Assembly (NCBI RefSeq): GCF_003265995.1
Contig: NZ_MVJN01000010.1
Coordinates: 90,093 to 154,092, forward strand
Reading direction: 5' to 3'
Source: Legionella quinlivanii
GTDB taxonomy: Bacteria; Pseudomonadota; Gammaproteobacteria; Legionellales; Legionellaceae
DNA: 64,000 nucleotides
A program made the position numbers and the translations under genes. A model generated the notes under the pieces. The model did no database searches, was not told the DNA's origin, and saw nothing but the letters and a program-made list of their open reading frames with translations. Below, piece after piece: positions 46,751 to 54,623 of this stretch (its first letter is position 1; each line of letters begins with the position of its first letter).

Positions 46751-47046
46751 TGCAGGTTAAAGTAGTACGTATTTATCTTAGTGAGGATTCTCCCTGGCTG
46801 AATGAAATATATAACTATCTTCATGATCAGAAAGTAAAGGGTGCCACTATTTTTCGCGGAGTGAAGGGCTTTGGTCATACGGGTAAACTGCGAGAGGCCA
46901 AATTAATGGATATGCATTTTAATTTGCCGATGGTCCTCGAGTTTGTGGACGAACCCGCCATTGTCGATAACGTTTTGAAATTTTTGGATGGCAAAATCGA
47001 GTCGGGCCGAGTTTTACAATGGAATGCTGAATTAACCATTGGTTAG
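46750..47046 (+). CDS. DUF190 family protein
   Basis: A 98-residue PII-like ferredoxin-fold protein of the DUF190 family: VKVVRIYLSEDSPW, YNYLHDQKVKGATIFRGVKGFG, LPMVLEFVDEPAIVDNVLKFL. This family often sits next to crcB, and the one-base overlap here (TGATG) supports coupled expression and a role in fluoride handling or its regulation. Function is unproven. Confidence 0.88.
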   Translation: MQVKVVRIYLSEDSPWLNEIYNYLHDQKVKGATIFRGVKGFGHTGKLREAKLMDMHFNLPMVLEFVDEPAIVDNVLKFLDGKIESGRVLQWNAELTIG

Positions 47047-47081
47047 TTCTGGCGTTAGTAGATGATAATTGAGGTGAATTC

Positions 47082-48353
47082 ATGTTGGATATCCAGTTGT
47101 TGCGCGAAAATCCCCATTTGATTGCCGAGAAATTGGCAACACGCGGTTTTCGATTTGATACAGAACAATTCCTGCAGCTGGAGGAGCAACGAAAATCCTT
47201 GCAGGTGGCCACGCAGGCTTTACAGAACGAGCGCAATCAGCGTTCCAAAATGATCGGGCTTGCCAAATCACGTGGAGAAGATATTGAACCGATGCGTGAT
47301 GCGGTGAACGAACTTGGAAAGCAGCTGGAAATCAACAAGCAGGACCTGGAAGCCGTCCTCAGACAACTGGATGCTTTGTTACTTTCTCTTCCCAATATTC
47401 CCCATGAAACAGTGCCCGCAGGGAAAGATGAAACAGAGAATAGGGAAGTACGGCGTTGGGGTGAAGTTCCCCGTTTCGATTTTCCTGTCAAATCCCACGA
47501 TGAGCTGGGCGAGGCGAAAGGCTTGCTTGATTTTTCCCTGGCAGTAAAAATAACCGGCAGCCGCTTTGTGGTGATGAAACAGAAACTTGCTCGTATGCAT
47601 CGGGCATTGATTCAGTTTATGCTGGATATTCACACTCAGGAGCATGGCTATAATGAGATTTATGTGCCTTATATTGTCAATGCGGACAGCTTACTGGGAA
47701 CAGGGCAATTACCCAAATTTGAAAATGACCTGTTTAAGTTGACTGGGGATCAAAACTATTATCTCACTTCAACTGCAGAAATTCCGGTCACTAACACCGT
47801 GCGCGATTGTATTATTCCTTATCAGGAACTGCCGATACAGCATGCCTGTCATTCCCCTTGTTTCCGCAGTGAAGCCGGCTCATACGGAAAAGACACAAAA
47901 GGAATGATAAGACAGCATCAGTTTGAAAAAGTAGAACTGGTGTGGATAACCAGGCCGGAAGATTCCTATGCAACGCTCGAAAAGCTCACCAGTCATGCGG
48001 AAGTGATTCTGCAGCGTCTTGGCCTGGCCTATCGCGTTGTCAGCTTATGTACAGGCGATTTGGGCGCTGGATCCGCTAAAACCTATGATCTTGAAGTTTG
48101 GCTGCCTAGTCAGAATACTTATCGTGAAATTTCCTCCTGTTCTAACATGGAGGCATTTCAAGCCAGACGAATGAAGGCTCGTTACCGCCATCCTGAAACG
48201 CAGGAAACGCAATTGGTTCATACTTTAAATGGTTCAGGTCTCGCGGTCGGCCGTACTTTGGTGGCTATTATGGAGAATTACCAGGATCAGGAAGGAAATA
48301 TTCATATTCCAGATGCTTTACAGCCGTACATGAATGGTTTGAAAGTTATCTAG
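47082..48353 (+). CDS. serS: Seryl-tRNA synthetase
   Basis: A 423-residue class II synthetase. An N-terminal coiled-coil arm (about 25-105) grips the tRNA long variable arm. The core has motif 2 ([22 protein letters not shown]) in two adjoining parts and motif 3 ([17 protein letters not shown]). The serine-binding region [10 protein letters not shown] and [15 protein letters not shown] are present. An unremarkable single-gene unit followed by a MITE-like element. Confidence 0.96.
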   Translation: MLDIQLLRENPHLIAEKLATRGFRFDTEQFLQLEEQRKSLQVATQALQNERNQRSKMIGLAKSRGEDIEPMRDAVNELGKQLEINKQDLEAVLRQLDALLLSLPNIPHETVPAGKDETENREVRRWGEVPRFDFPVKSHDELGEAKGLLDFSLAVKITGSRFVVMKQKLARMHRALIQFMLDIHTQEHGYNEIYVPYIVNADSLLGTGQLPKFENDLFKLTGDQNYYLTSTAEIPVTNTVRDCIIPYQELPIQHACHSPCFRSEAGSYGKDTKGMIRQHQFEKVELVWITRPEDSYATLEKLTSHAEVILQRLGLAYRVVSLCTGDLGAGSAKTYDLEVWLPSQNTYREISSCSNMEAFQARRMKARYRHPETQETQLVHTLNGSGLAVGRTLVAIMENYQDQEGNIHIPDALQPYMNGLKVI

Positions 48354-48406
48354 GACATAGATCTCAATATATAGGAAGAACAAAGTCTGCCGCTCATGAA
48401 GCGGCG

Positions 48407-48545
48407 CACTGCCATTAAGTTAAGGAATCATTGTAGGTTGTGCCCTTGGCCCACGCAAAGGGGTTGTAACACTCCAGAACGCAATGTTGTGCCAAGGGCA
48501 CAACCTACATGCAATTGCAGAATTTCCTTAACTTAATGGGCAGTG
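48407..48545. repeat. MITE-like palindromic element, family A copy 3, with 11-bp target duplication
   Basis: 139 bp with terminal inverted repeats CACTGCCATTAAGTTAAG and CTTAACTTAATGGGCAGTG. The interior palindrome has TGTAGGTTGTGCCCTTGG on the left arm and CCAAGGGCACAACCTACA on the right. The direct repeat ATGAAGCGGCG occurs exactly at both borders (48396-48406 and 48546-48556). No ORF, so it would need a transposase in trans. Confidence 0.88.
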
Positions 48546-48576
48546 ATGAAGCGGCGGGGCCGTGACAGGTTTACGC

Positions 48577-50238
48577 CTAGGCTGGAAAAACTTTAGTTTC
48601 GGGGTCAAAAGCGATCTCCATTGCTTCCCCAACTTCCTGAGGCTCGGTTTTATTCAGCTGGCTTATAAATCCATTTGCAGCAAGACCTTTGTAACAGTCT
48701 TTCACTTTGCTGGCCTTTTCTGGTTTAGGCTGTTCTTCGGGATTGACGCTTTCTTTTTCAACCTCGAGCGTCTGAGCGGCTTTTGGCGTGTATCTTACGG
48801 TAACTGGCCCATCCACTTCATTGTTAAAGTCTTTCTTCATCGGATGAACCCCTTTTTGGCCACCGACAAAGCTCTCAATTTCAAATTGATTTAAAATACG
48901 CATGAAAAGCTCATAGATAATCTCATGAGTGACAATATTTCCACGGCAGCGGCGTCGATTGGCGCCAAATGTCAGATCAGCACGCAATTCTTTGTGCTTG
49001 TCTTTATTCGCTTCCGGGTTAAACTCTCGCGCATGTTCTCCCCACTCTTTTTCATCAGTGGTCGCAATCCAGGTTGTATAATGCAATTGATCGCCCTGCT
49101 TAACGGCGAACTCTTCCCCCTCAAATTCAATAACGAAATCTTCTTCGGCTTCACCTGGCTGAGCGTAAATAATAGTCAACAGGCGTTCTAACTCTTTCAC
49201 ATAAGTCTGTAAATCGGAAAGCGTTACACCTTTAGCAAAATATTTCTGATAAATTTCATCCTGCCCAAATTTAACAAGACCATGCTCGATAAGGCGTCTG
49301 ATGTTATCTCCACCGGCAAAGAGCAGGGCAATAATGATTTGCTTTTTGATATCCCGGCTGGTTCTTTTTACATAGTCGGCGCTAAGATACGCGGGTTCTT
49401 CATCTTCAAGAATTTTATCAATAAAGGGATCCAAATGCTTCGCAGCAAGCTCACGCAGTGACTGAATATTCCCGTAGGGATTCATAATATTTTTAAATGC
49501 CTCATGAGACACATGTTCAATTTGTCGGGCCAGTTGATCAATCCATTCTTCATTGCTCCAGTCCGATTTAGGATAAAAGGATTTGAGAAAAATCTTCAGG
49601 GAAAAAACCAGAAAATCTAATTCAATCGGTTCATTATTGACCGAGCGTGCCTTGATTGTTTCAATTAAATCTCCGGTTTCTTTTTTTATCACCTCGAGAA
49701 AATTCGTTTGGAATTGATGATTGGGGTGTTTGGGATCTTTAACCCCACTGAATTGCAAACTGTGCATTTGATCGAGAAAATCATCATGAATTTTCTGATC
49801 TTCAGTCAGAATTCCCATGCCAATTGCTTCAAGAATAGAGGAAAACGCTCGACCTCGTTTAATTGCTGGTCTCTCAGGATTATCTTCATACCATTTTTTA
49901 AAAGATTGGGCACAGGGAAGTTTCTCAATTTCCAAAAGAACACGGGGATTGCCAATCGCAACCACTCGTTGCACGAGTCTGGGTGGAAAAATACTTGGAG
50001 AAATCACTGGAACATCAAGAATTTTGGTTTTATCTTTAGGGAGCGCCCTGTATCTGTCTTCGAGAAAATGATGAAAGGCATTGAGATCTTTTCCTGCGTT
50101 GTATTTGAATGCCAAAACGAAGGTGTTGGTTACAGCAGAGGAGTAATCATCTGCTTTCTGGATCATCTTTCCAATCGTTCTGGATAATATATTTCTATTA
50201 TCTCTTCTTTTTTCTATCCTTACTTCTTTTGTCATCAT
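48577..50238 (-). CDS. Divergent cytochrome P450-like protein
   Basis: A 553-residue protein with the three P450 hallmarks in order and spacing. The I-helix AGGDN motif is at 308-312 (consensus [AG]Gx[DE][TS]), the K-helix ExxR at 349-352 (ELER) and the heme-cysteine loop FGANRRRCRG at 424-433 with Cys431 (consensus FGxGxRxCxG, one Gly replaced by Asn). Between them lies the typical DFVIEFEGEEFAVKQGDQL beta region, and EFNPEANKDKHKELRADLTF precedes the heme loop. No membrane anchor. The last 100 residues form an extra charged tail. Substrate unknown; a peroxide-using subtype is possible. A GGAGGGG ribosome-binding site precedes the ATG. Divergent from a putative effector gene. Confidence 0.75.
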   Translation of the reverse strand: MMTKEVRIEKRRDNRNILSRTIGKMIQKADDYSSAVTNTFVLAFKYNAGKDLNAFHHFLEDRYRALPKDKTKILDVPVISPSIFPPRLVQRVVAIGNPRVLLEIEKLPCAQSFKKWYEDNPERPAIKRGRAFSSILEAIGMGILTEDQKIHDDFLDQMHSLQFSGVKDPKHPNHQFQTNFLEVIKKETGDLIETIKARSVNNEPIELDFLVFSLKIFLKSFYPKSDWSNEEWIDQLARQIEHVSHEAFKNIMNPYGNIQSLRELAAKHLDPFIDKILEDEEPAYLSADYVKRTSRDIKKQIIIALLFAGGDNIRRLIEHGLVKFGQDEIYQKYFAKGVTLSDLQTYVKELERLLTIIYAQPGEAEEDFVIEFEGEEFAVKQGDQLHYTTWIATTDEKEWGEHAREFNPEANKDKHKELRADLTFGANRRRCRGNIVTHEIIYELFMRILNQFEIESFVGGQKGVHPMKKDFNNEVDGPVTVRYTPKAAQTLEVEKESVNPEEQPKPEKASKVKDCYKGLAANGFISQLNKTEPQEVGEAMEIAFDPETKVFPA

Positions 50239-50277
50239 GCCCCTCCCAACAGGATTTTTTACGGAACTCCCCAGGTA

Positions 50278-50363
50278 ACGTCATCCTGAACGCAGTGAAG
50301 GATCTCCTGAATCTGGCTCAGCCTTAAGCCGTTTGAGATCCTTCGTTACGCTCATGATGACGT
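50278..50363. repeat. Palindromic intergenic repeat, family D copy
   Basis: An 86-bp imperfect palindrome from ACGTCATCCTGAACGCAGTG to CATGATGACGT, with GAAGGATCTC / GAGATCCTTC in the arms. It lies in the 301-bp space between two divergent starts; the rest of that space is AT-rich with a TATAAT at 50469-50474 that could serve the plus-strand gene. Confidence 0.75.
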
Positions 50364-50539
50364 AACTGAGGAGTTAATTTTAACTTTATCAAACTAGATG
50401 AAATCGATATTATCTAGTGATTAAATAGCTTAAATAAAATAATTAAAACAAAATCAGTCCAAGCATTGTATAATATTTACTATAAATAATCAAAAAATAA
50501 TCAATTGGACGGCTACTACTTCTTAAGGATAAGTTGATT

Positions 50540-52774
50540 ATGAGTTACGAAAAAATTGATCCAACAATCATTCCTCCTCGCGGAGAAAATCGGCATTATC
50601 GCGTAGGCACTGTGCTCGGCGAATTTTTTTATGTTGGGGATAAACCGGGTGGTGTTGAGCCGGGATTTCTGGGTGTCAAAATCAATCCTGCTTTTCGACA
50701 AAGAATCAGTGAGGCGATGCCTGCTGTTTTTGATAACAGCATGCCAATGAATCAGCTAAGAGAGACTATTAGCAATATGGTTGCGGAACCGGCTAACGTA
50801 CACTACGGAGAGCTTCTGGGTTTTAGCCGGCTAATTGAAAAAGAAGGTAAAACTGGAAATGTAAACAATCCCAGTCAGCAAAAGCTTGATTTATGGTTAA
50901 TCAAACAGGATTACAATGATACGCCCAGTGGTAAAGTGTCGCCGCCAAAAGATCGTCTGGAAAAGACCAATGCGATCAAGTCATTGCCAGATTTAGTGAA
51001 GGCCCCGGCCACAGCAATATACCAAAAAGTCAGGCTTTCAGATCCTCAAGTGGAAAACACCAATGCCGTATTGGAGTATTTTGCCAATTCAGTGGCTAAA
51101 GCCTATGGCATGCAGGTTCAGGAGCAGGAGCTCGCTTTTGGCGAATATTCCAGCGGCAAACCCAAAATAATGACCGCCTGTAAGTGGGAACCTGAACTTA
51201 GGGTATTTGAAGGTAAGCTTCGCGGCAGTGTGAAGAAGGATTTATACCAGGGGCATCTGGTTCAATTTGAAAATAAAGAACCCAAAACAGTTAATGGCCG
51301 TTTTCTTGCTGATGATAGTGTTAAAGATTTGGGTGAATCCTTACCGCTGGTTCTTGCCCAGGGTGATCGTGATGTCTTAGGTTCCCAGGGGCAAAATAAA
51401 GGACGGGTTGGAGAGTATTTTTTTGGCTTTGATTTTGGCCATGCTTACCGGGAAGAGAATCCAATACTAGATAGTTTGAAAGATGATTTTACCTTTATTC
51501 AACCTGCGGATGCCAATAAAAAATTTAAAAATATTTCAGCTTTTTATGATGCTCCCATGAGCGAAAAAATGATGGGAATGTTTTATCTTTATCGCATGGA
51601 TCCGGATGCTGCCGGCAAAGTGTTTTCTTTGCAGGAACAACGTAAAATTGAAGAGATGATTCTCGCTTATTCTGCAAAAAATCCGGATTTCGCGCTGCGC
51701 ATCGCCCGCATCCAAACGATTGACAAAGTTACTGACAAAGTGAAAACTGAACTTTCCGCAAGATCCAATCAAAATGTATTATTTGATCAATATGTTCACG
51801 AAGTCGAACACGCTTCTGATCGGGCGAGCACTGCTCATAGAAAGATGTTTCAGATTTTCAGGCAAAAGATGTTAATGACCCCTGAACAAGTGGATGTACT
51901 GGATAATCTGAACAAGCTTAGTAATCCTACCTCCATTTTATCGGGTGATGGCAAGGTCGTTTTAGCGCATTTACGGATAATGCCTACAAAACAACCTGCA
52001 CTCAAGTGGAAACTAGGTCAAAAAGACGGGGAATTTTTATTTCACTGTGAACCTGAAAATCGCAGGAACGAGGCCTATCAGGCATTCACTAGATACGTAT
52101 CCCGATTACAGGATACGTCGTTCGCCGAGACTTATAAATTAAGTGCCGAAGGCATCAGAGTTCCTGCTGAACATATGCCGCAGTTTTGCAAGATGCTGGA
52201 TGAGACAGCAATTTTTACTTATAAAAAACAGACGGACAGTAAATACCACCCCAAAAGCACCTACATGCCCGATGAAGCAACGAATTATTTTTCCCCCAGT
52301 ATTCGCGTGTCTGATGATTTGACCCAGCATTTGAACCAGTCTTCTGACAGCTTAAGTCATTCCAGGGAGTCTAATCCTGACGAGTTTGAAGAGGAGATTT
52401 CTGAAACGCAGCAATATAGTAGTAATAACAACAATAATAACAATAATCTTGCCGGAGATATCTTTTCATTTTCAAGCTCATCCTCAAGTCCATCCTCAAG
52501 TTCATCCTCTACCGTTACTCATAACGTTGCTCATGCTGACTGGCATCAAACAAGCCCGCAGTCAAAACATGAGTTGAATCTGTTTCATCAGGATTTGGAC
52601 CATGAAGTTTCCTCAAAATTCAAAAAGCAAATGCAGAGCCTGATAGGGTTGGAACAAAAGCCGGTTGAGAAATTGGTAGGAATTGAGCCTAAGCCGCGTT
52701 CATTATCCGATGAGGAACAGGAGCATGAGGATGAAAGCGAAGGTGAAAGTGAAAAGGCCAATATACACCATTAG
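50540..52774 (+). CDS. Putative effector with PI3/4-kinase-like catalytic motifs and low-complexity C-terminus
   Basis: A 744-residue protein without signal peptide. Residues 275-301 read GDRDVLGSQGQNK, then FFGFDFGHAY: the order GDR-(x8)-N-(x11)-DFG matches the catalytic and metal-binding loops of PI3/4-kinase-like and related atypical kinases (GDRHxxN with IDFGH). The upstream part (20-230) could form the N-lobe. Residues about 380-600 are helical. Near 630-660 are asparagine and serine runs encoded by short tandem repeats. The end is Glu/Asp-rich (SDEEQEHEDESEGESEK), a typical Dot/Icm E-block signal. The ATG at 50540 is 10 bp after AAGGA. Kinase activity and effector status are inferred; the family was not recognised by name. 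Confidence 0.75.
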   Translation: MSYEKIDPTIIPPRGENRHYRVGTVLGEFFYVGDKPGGVEPGFLGVKINPAFRQRISEAMPAVFDNSMPMNQLRETISNMVAEPANVHYGELLGFSRLIEKEGKTGNVNNPSQQKLDLWLIKQDYNDTPSGKVSPPKDRLEKTNAIKSLPDLVKAPATAIYQKVRLSDPQVENTNAVLEYFANSVAKAYGMQVQEQELAFGEYSSGKPKIMTACKWEPELRVFEGKLRGSVKKDLYQGHLVQFENKEPKTVNGRFLADDSVKDLGESLPLVLAQGDRDVLGSQGQNKGRVGEYFFGFDFGHAYREENPILDSLKDDFTFIQPADANKKFKNISAFYDAPMSEKMMGMFYLYRMDPDAAGKVFSLQEQRKIEEMILAYSAKNPDFALRIARIQTIDKVTDKVKTELSARSNQNVLFDQYVHEVEHASDRASTAHRKMFQIFRQKMLMTPEQVDVLDNLNKLSNPTSILSGDGKVVLAHLRIMPTKQPALKWKLGQKDGEFLFHCEPENRRNEAYQAFTRYVSRLQDTSFAETYKLSAEGIRVPAEHMPQFCKMLDETAIFTYKKQTDSKYHPKSTYMPDEATNYFSPSIRVSDDLTQHLNQSSDSLSHSRESNPDEFEEEISETQQYSSNNNNNNNNLAGDIFSFSSSSSSPSSSSSSTVTHNVAHADWHQTSPQSKHELNLFHQDLDHEVSSKFKKQMQSLIGLEQKPVEKLVGIEPKPRSLSDEEQEHEDESEGESEKANIHH
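52424..52512 (+). repeat. In-frame triplet and 12-bp tandem repeats encoding Asn and Ser runs
   Basis: AAT/AAC triplets (52424-52448) encode eight Asn. After a short spacer, near-identical 12-bp units of the type TCATCCTCAAGT encode a run of Ser broken by one Pro. All units are multiples of three, so changes in copy number keep the frame. Confidence 0.8.
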
Positions 52775-52798
52775 ATTGATTTCCGCCTTCGCGGGAAA

Positions 52799-52956
52799 GT
52801 GTTGTTGCATTAAAGATCCACACAACTAATTTGTTGTCTTTGCGAACAAAATGAAGCAATCCAGACCGGAACTTGAACAAAGTAAGGAACTGGATTGCTT
52901 TGCTAACGCTCGCAAAGACGGTTTTTTATGTACCTTTCTTCATAACGCAACAATGC
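52799..52956. repeat. MITE-like palindromic element, family B copy 2
   Basis: 158 bp from GTGTTGTTGCATTAAAG to CATAACGCAACAATGC, with inverted ends like copy 1 at 3334. The interior arms GAAGCAATCCAG and CTGGATTGCTT, plus TTGCGAAC / CGCTCGCAAAGACGG, match copy 1. The flanks CGCGGGAAA and CGCGGAAAT are similar but not identical. It lies in the 306-bp gap before the small secreted protein gene, next to a family C half-copy at 52779-52797. Confidence 0.75.
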
Positions 52957-53080
52957 CGCGCGGAAATGACAGAGTCTCGTAAAACGACAGAGCCATTTAA
53001 GCGGACTTCCACAACTGGTTTACAATTAAATAATAAAGGGGATGTTTTCCTTCTTATTTGATTGAATCAGGGAGAAAACC

Positions 53081-53518
53081 ATGAGGAAGTCAGGATGGCT
53101 TTTAGGCCTTTTTTTCAGCGGATTTGCTTATCAGGTTCATGCGGCTGTTTTTATTTCTTATAAAGAAATCTGGCATTGCCATGCGCATGATTATACCGAC
53201 CAGCGTTTCATTGCCCTTTCTTCAAACGAGTGGACTGCCTTGCGCAATGCCAAGCTCCTTTGTAAAAGTCAGAGCAAGCAGCCCAAGACCTGCACCATTT
53301 CACGGGAAGACTGTGATGCAATGGTTAATGGAGTCTCTGTACGCCCTTTGTGGCAGTGTACTGCGATGGATAGTCTGGCGCATGTCTGGAAAAGCGGTAT
53401 TTACCGCGTGGCTGATAATGCGATTAATGGTGCGAAGACCAGATGTTACTCGCACAGCGCAGTACCTTCCACCTGCCATGTGAACCATTTGACCTGCAAG
53501 AATTTAAATCCCTATTGA
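53081..53518 (+). CDS. Small secreted cysteine-rich protein with internal duplication
   Basis: A 145-residue protein with a signal peptide (KSGWLLGLFFSGFAYQVHA). The mature part is two similar units: IWHCHAHDYTDQRF to REDCDAM and LWQCTAMDSLAHVW to HLTCKNLN. Each has Cys at matching places (WxC, then NA-to-C, then TC and DC or TC), so about four disulfide-forming cysteines per unit. An AGGGAGAAAACC sequence precedes the ATG. The family resembles small periplasmic or secreted proteins seen in Legionella; function unknown. Confidence 0.8.
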   Translation: MRKSGWLLGLFFSGFAYQVHAAVFISYKEIWHCHAHDYTDQRFIALSSNEWTALRNAKLLCKSQSKQPKTCTISREDCDAMVNGVSVRPLWQCTAMDSLAHVWKSGIYRVADNAINGAKTRCYSHSAVPSTCHVNHLTCKNLNPY

Positions 53519-53590
53519 GCAGATTTCAGGGCTGGAAATCTTTAAGGCTTGCTGTAAGATCAAGGAACTAAACAATTAAGGATGATCAAA

Positions 53591-54385
53591 ATGGATTTTC
53601 AGTTGGAAGAAAAAATTGCTCTGGTAACTGGTTCGACCGCCGGTATTGGACTCGCCATAGCTGAAGTGCTTGCCCAGGAGGGCGCCACAGTTATTATCAA
53701 TGGCCGCTCCGAAGAGCGGGTGCAGCAGGCCATTGCGCATATTCATTCCTTACATCCCCATGCCAAACTGCAGGCGGCACCTGCTGATCTGAGTACTAAA
53801 GCAGGGGTAGAAAAGCTGATTCAGGCGCTGCCTTCTGTTGACATACTGATTAACAATGTCGGCATTTACGAAATCAAATCGTTTGTGGACATCTCGGATG
53901 AGGATTGGCTGCATATATTCGATGTCAATGTTATGAGCGGGGTACGCCTAAGCCGCCATTATTTACCTCTCATGCTTAATAAAAATGAAGGCCGCATTAT
54001 TTTTATATCCAGTGAGTCCGGTTTACAGATCCCTCCTGAAATGATTCATTATGGCATGACCAAAACGGCTCAGTTAGCCATTGCGCGTGGCATGGCTGAA
54101 TTGACCGCCGGAACCAGAGTTACTGTCAACAGTGTACTTCCAGGCCCTACTCAAAGCGATGGGGTTAATGATTTTTTAAATACGATAAGCAAGGAACAAT
54201 CTCGAACTGTACAGGAAATTGAACAGGAATTTTTCAGCACAATGAGACCATCTTCTCTTCTTAAACGCTTCGCCAGTACTCACGAGGTAGCGGTCATGGT
54301 TGCTTTTTTATGCAGTCCTCTGGCCTCGGCGACCAATGGTTCTTCTGTGCATGTTGATGGGGGCATCGTACGTTCCATCGCCTGA
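53591..54385 (+). CDS. Short-chain dehydrogenase/reductase (SDR)
   Basis: A 264-residue classical SDR. The NAD(P)-binding TGSTAGIG (near residue 14), the NNVG motif, the catalytic Ser in FISSESG and the YGMTK active site (YxxxK) are all present, followed by NSVLPGPT and the C-terminal GSSVHVDGG. The pair GRSEERV after the second strand suggests NADPH preference. Substrate unknown. The ATG at 53591 sits about 10 bp after AAGGA and is preferred to one at 53582 that would overlap it. Confidence 0.92.
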   Translation: MDFQLEEKIALVTGSTAGIGLAIAEVLAQEGATVIINGRSEERVQQAIAHIHSLHPHAKLQAAPADLSTKAGVEKLIQALPSVDILINNVGIYEIKSFVDISDEDWLHIFDVNVMSGVRLSRHYLPLMLNKNEGRIIFISSESGLQIPPEMIHYGMTKTAQLAIARGMAELTAGTRVTVNSVLPGPTQSDGVNDFLNTISKEQSRTVQEIEQEFFSTMRPSSLLKRFASTHEVAVMVAFLCSPLASATNGSSVHVDGGIVRSIA

Positions 54386-54623
54386 TATCTGGTGGTGGAT
54401 TGAGTTGTATAGAGGCAAGCACGTATTTAACAGTGGCTTAATTCCTGTTATTTTTTCTTGAGAGTCTCGCTCAAACAGTATTGGAGATCGCCAGGCAAGT
54501 GAGTTATTTTGGCCCGCCATCGATAATTTTAGAGGATTTTATTCTCTAGCCTGCCTGGCAGTTTAAATTGGGTCTATATCTTAATTAAGAAGCTCTATTA
54601 TTAGAATTGAAGAGGGCAGGGGC

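Noticed and set aside
49708..50187. 159-codon plus-strand frame opposite the P450-like gene
   Set aside because: Antisense to the P450-like coding frame; its sequence shows no domain and it lacks a start signal.
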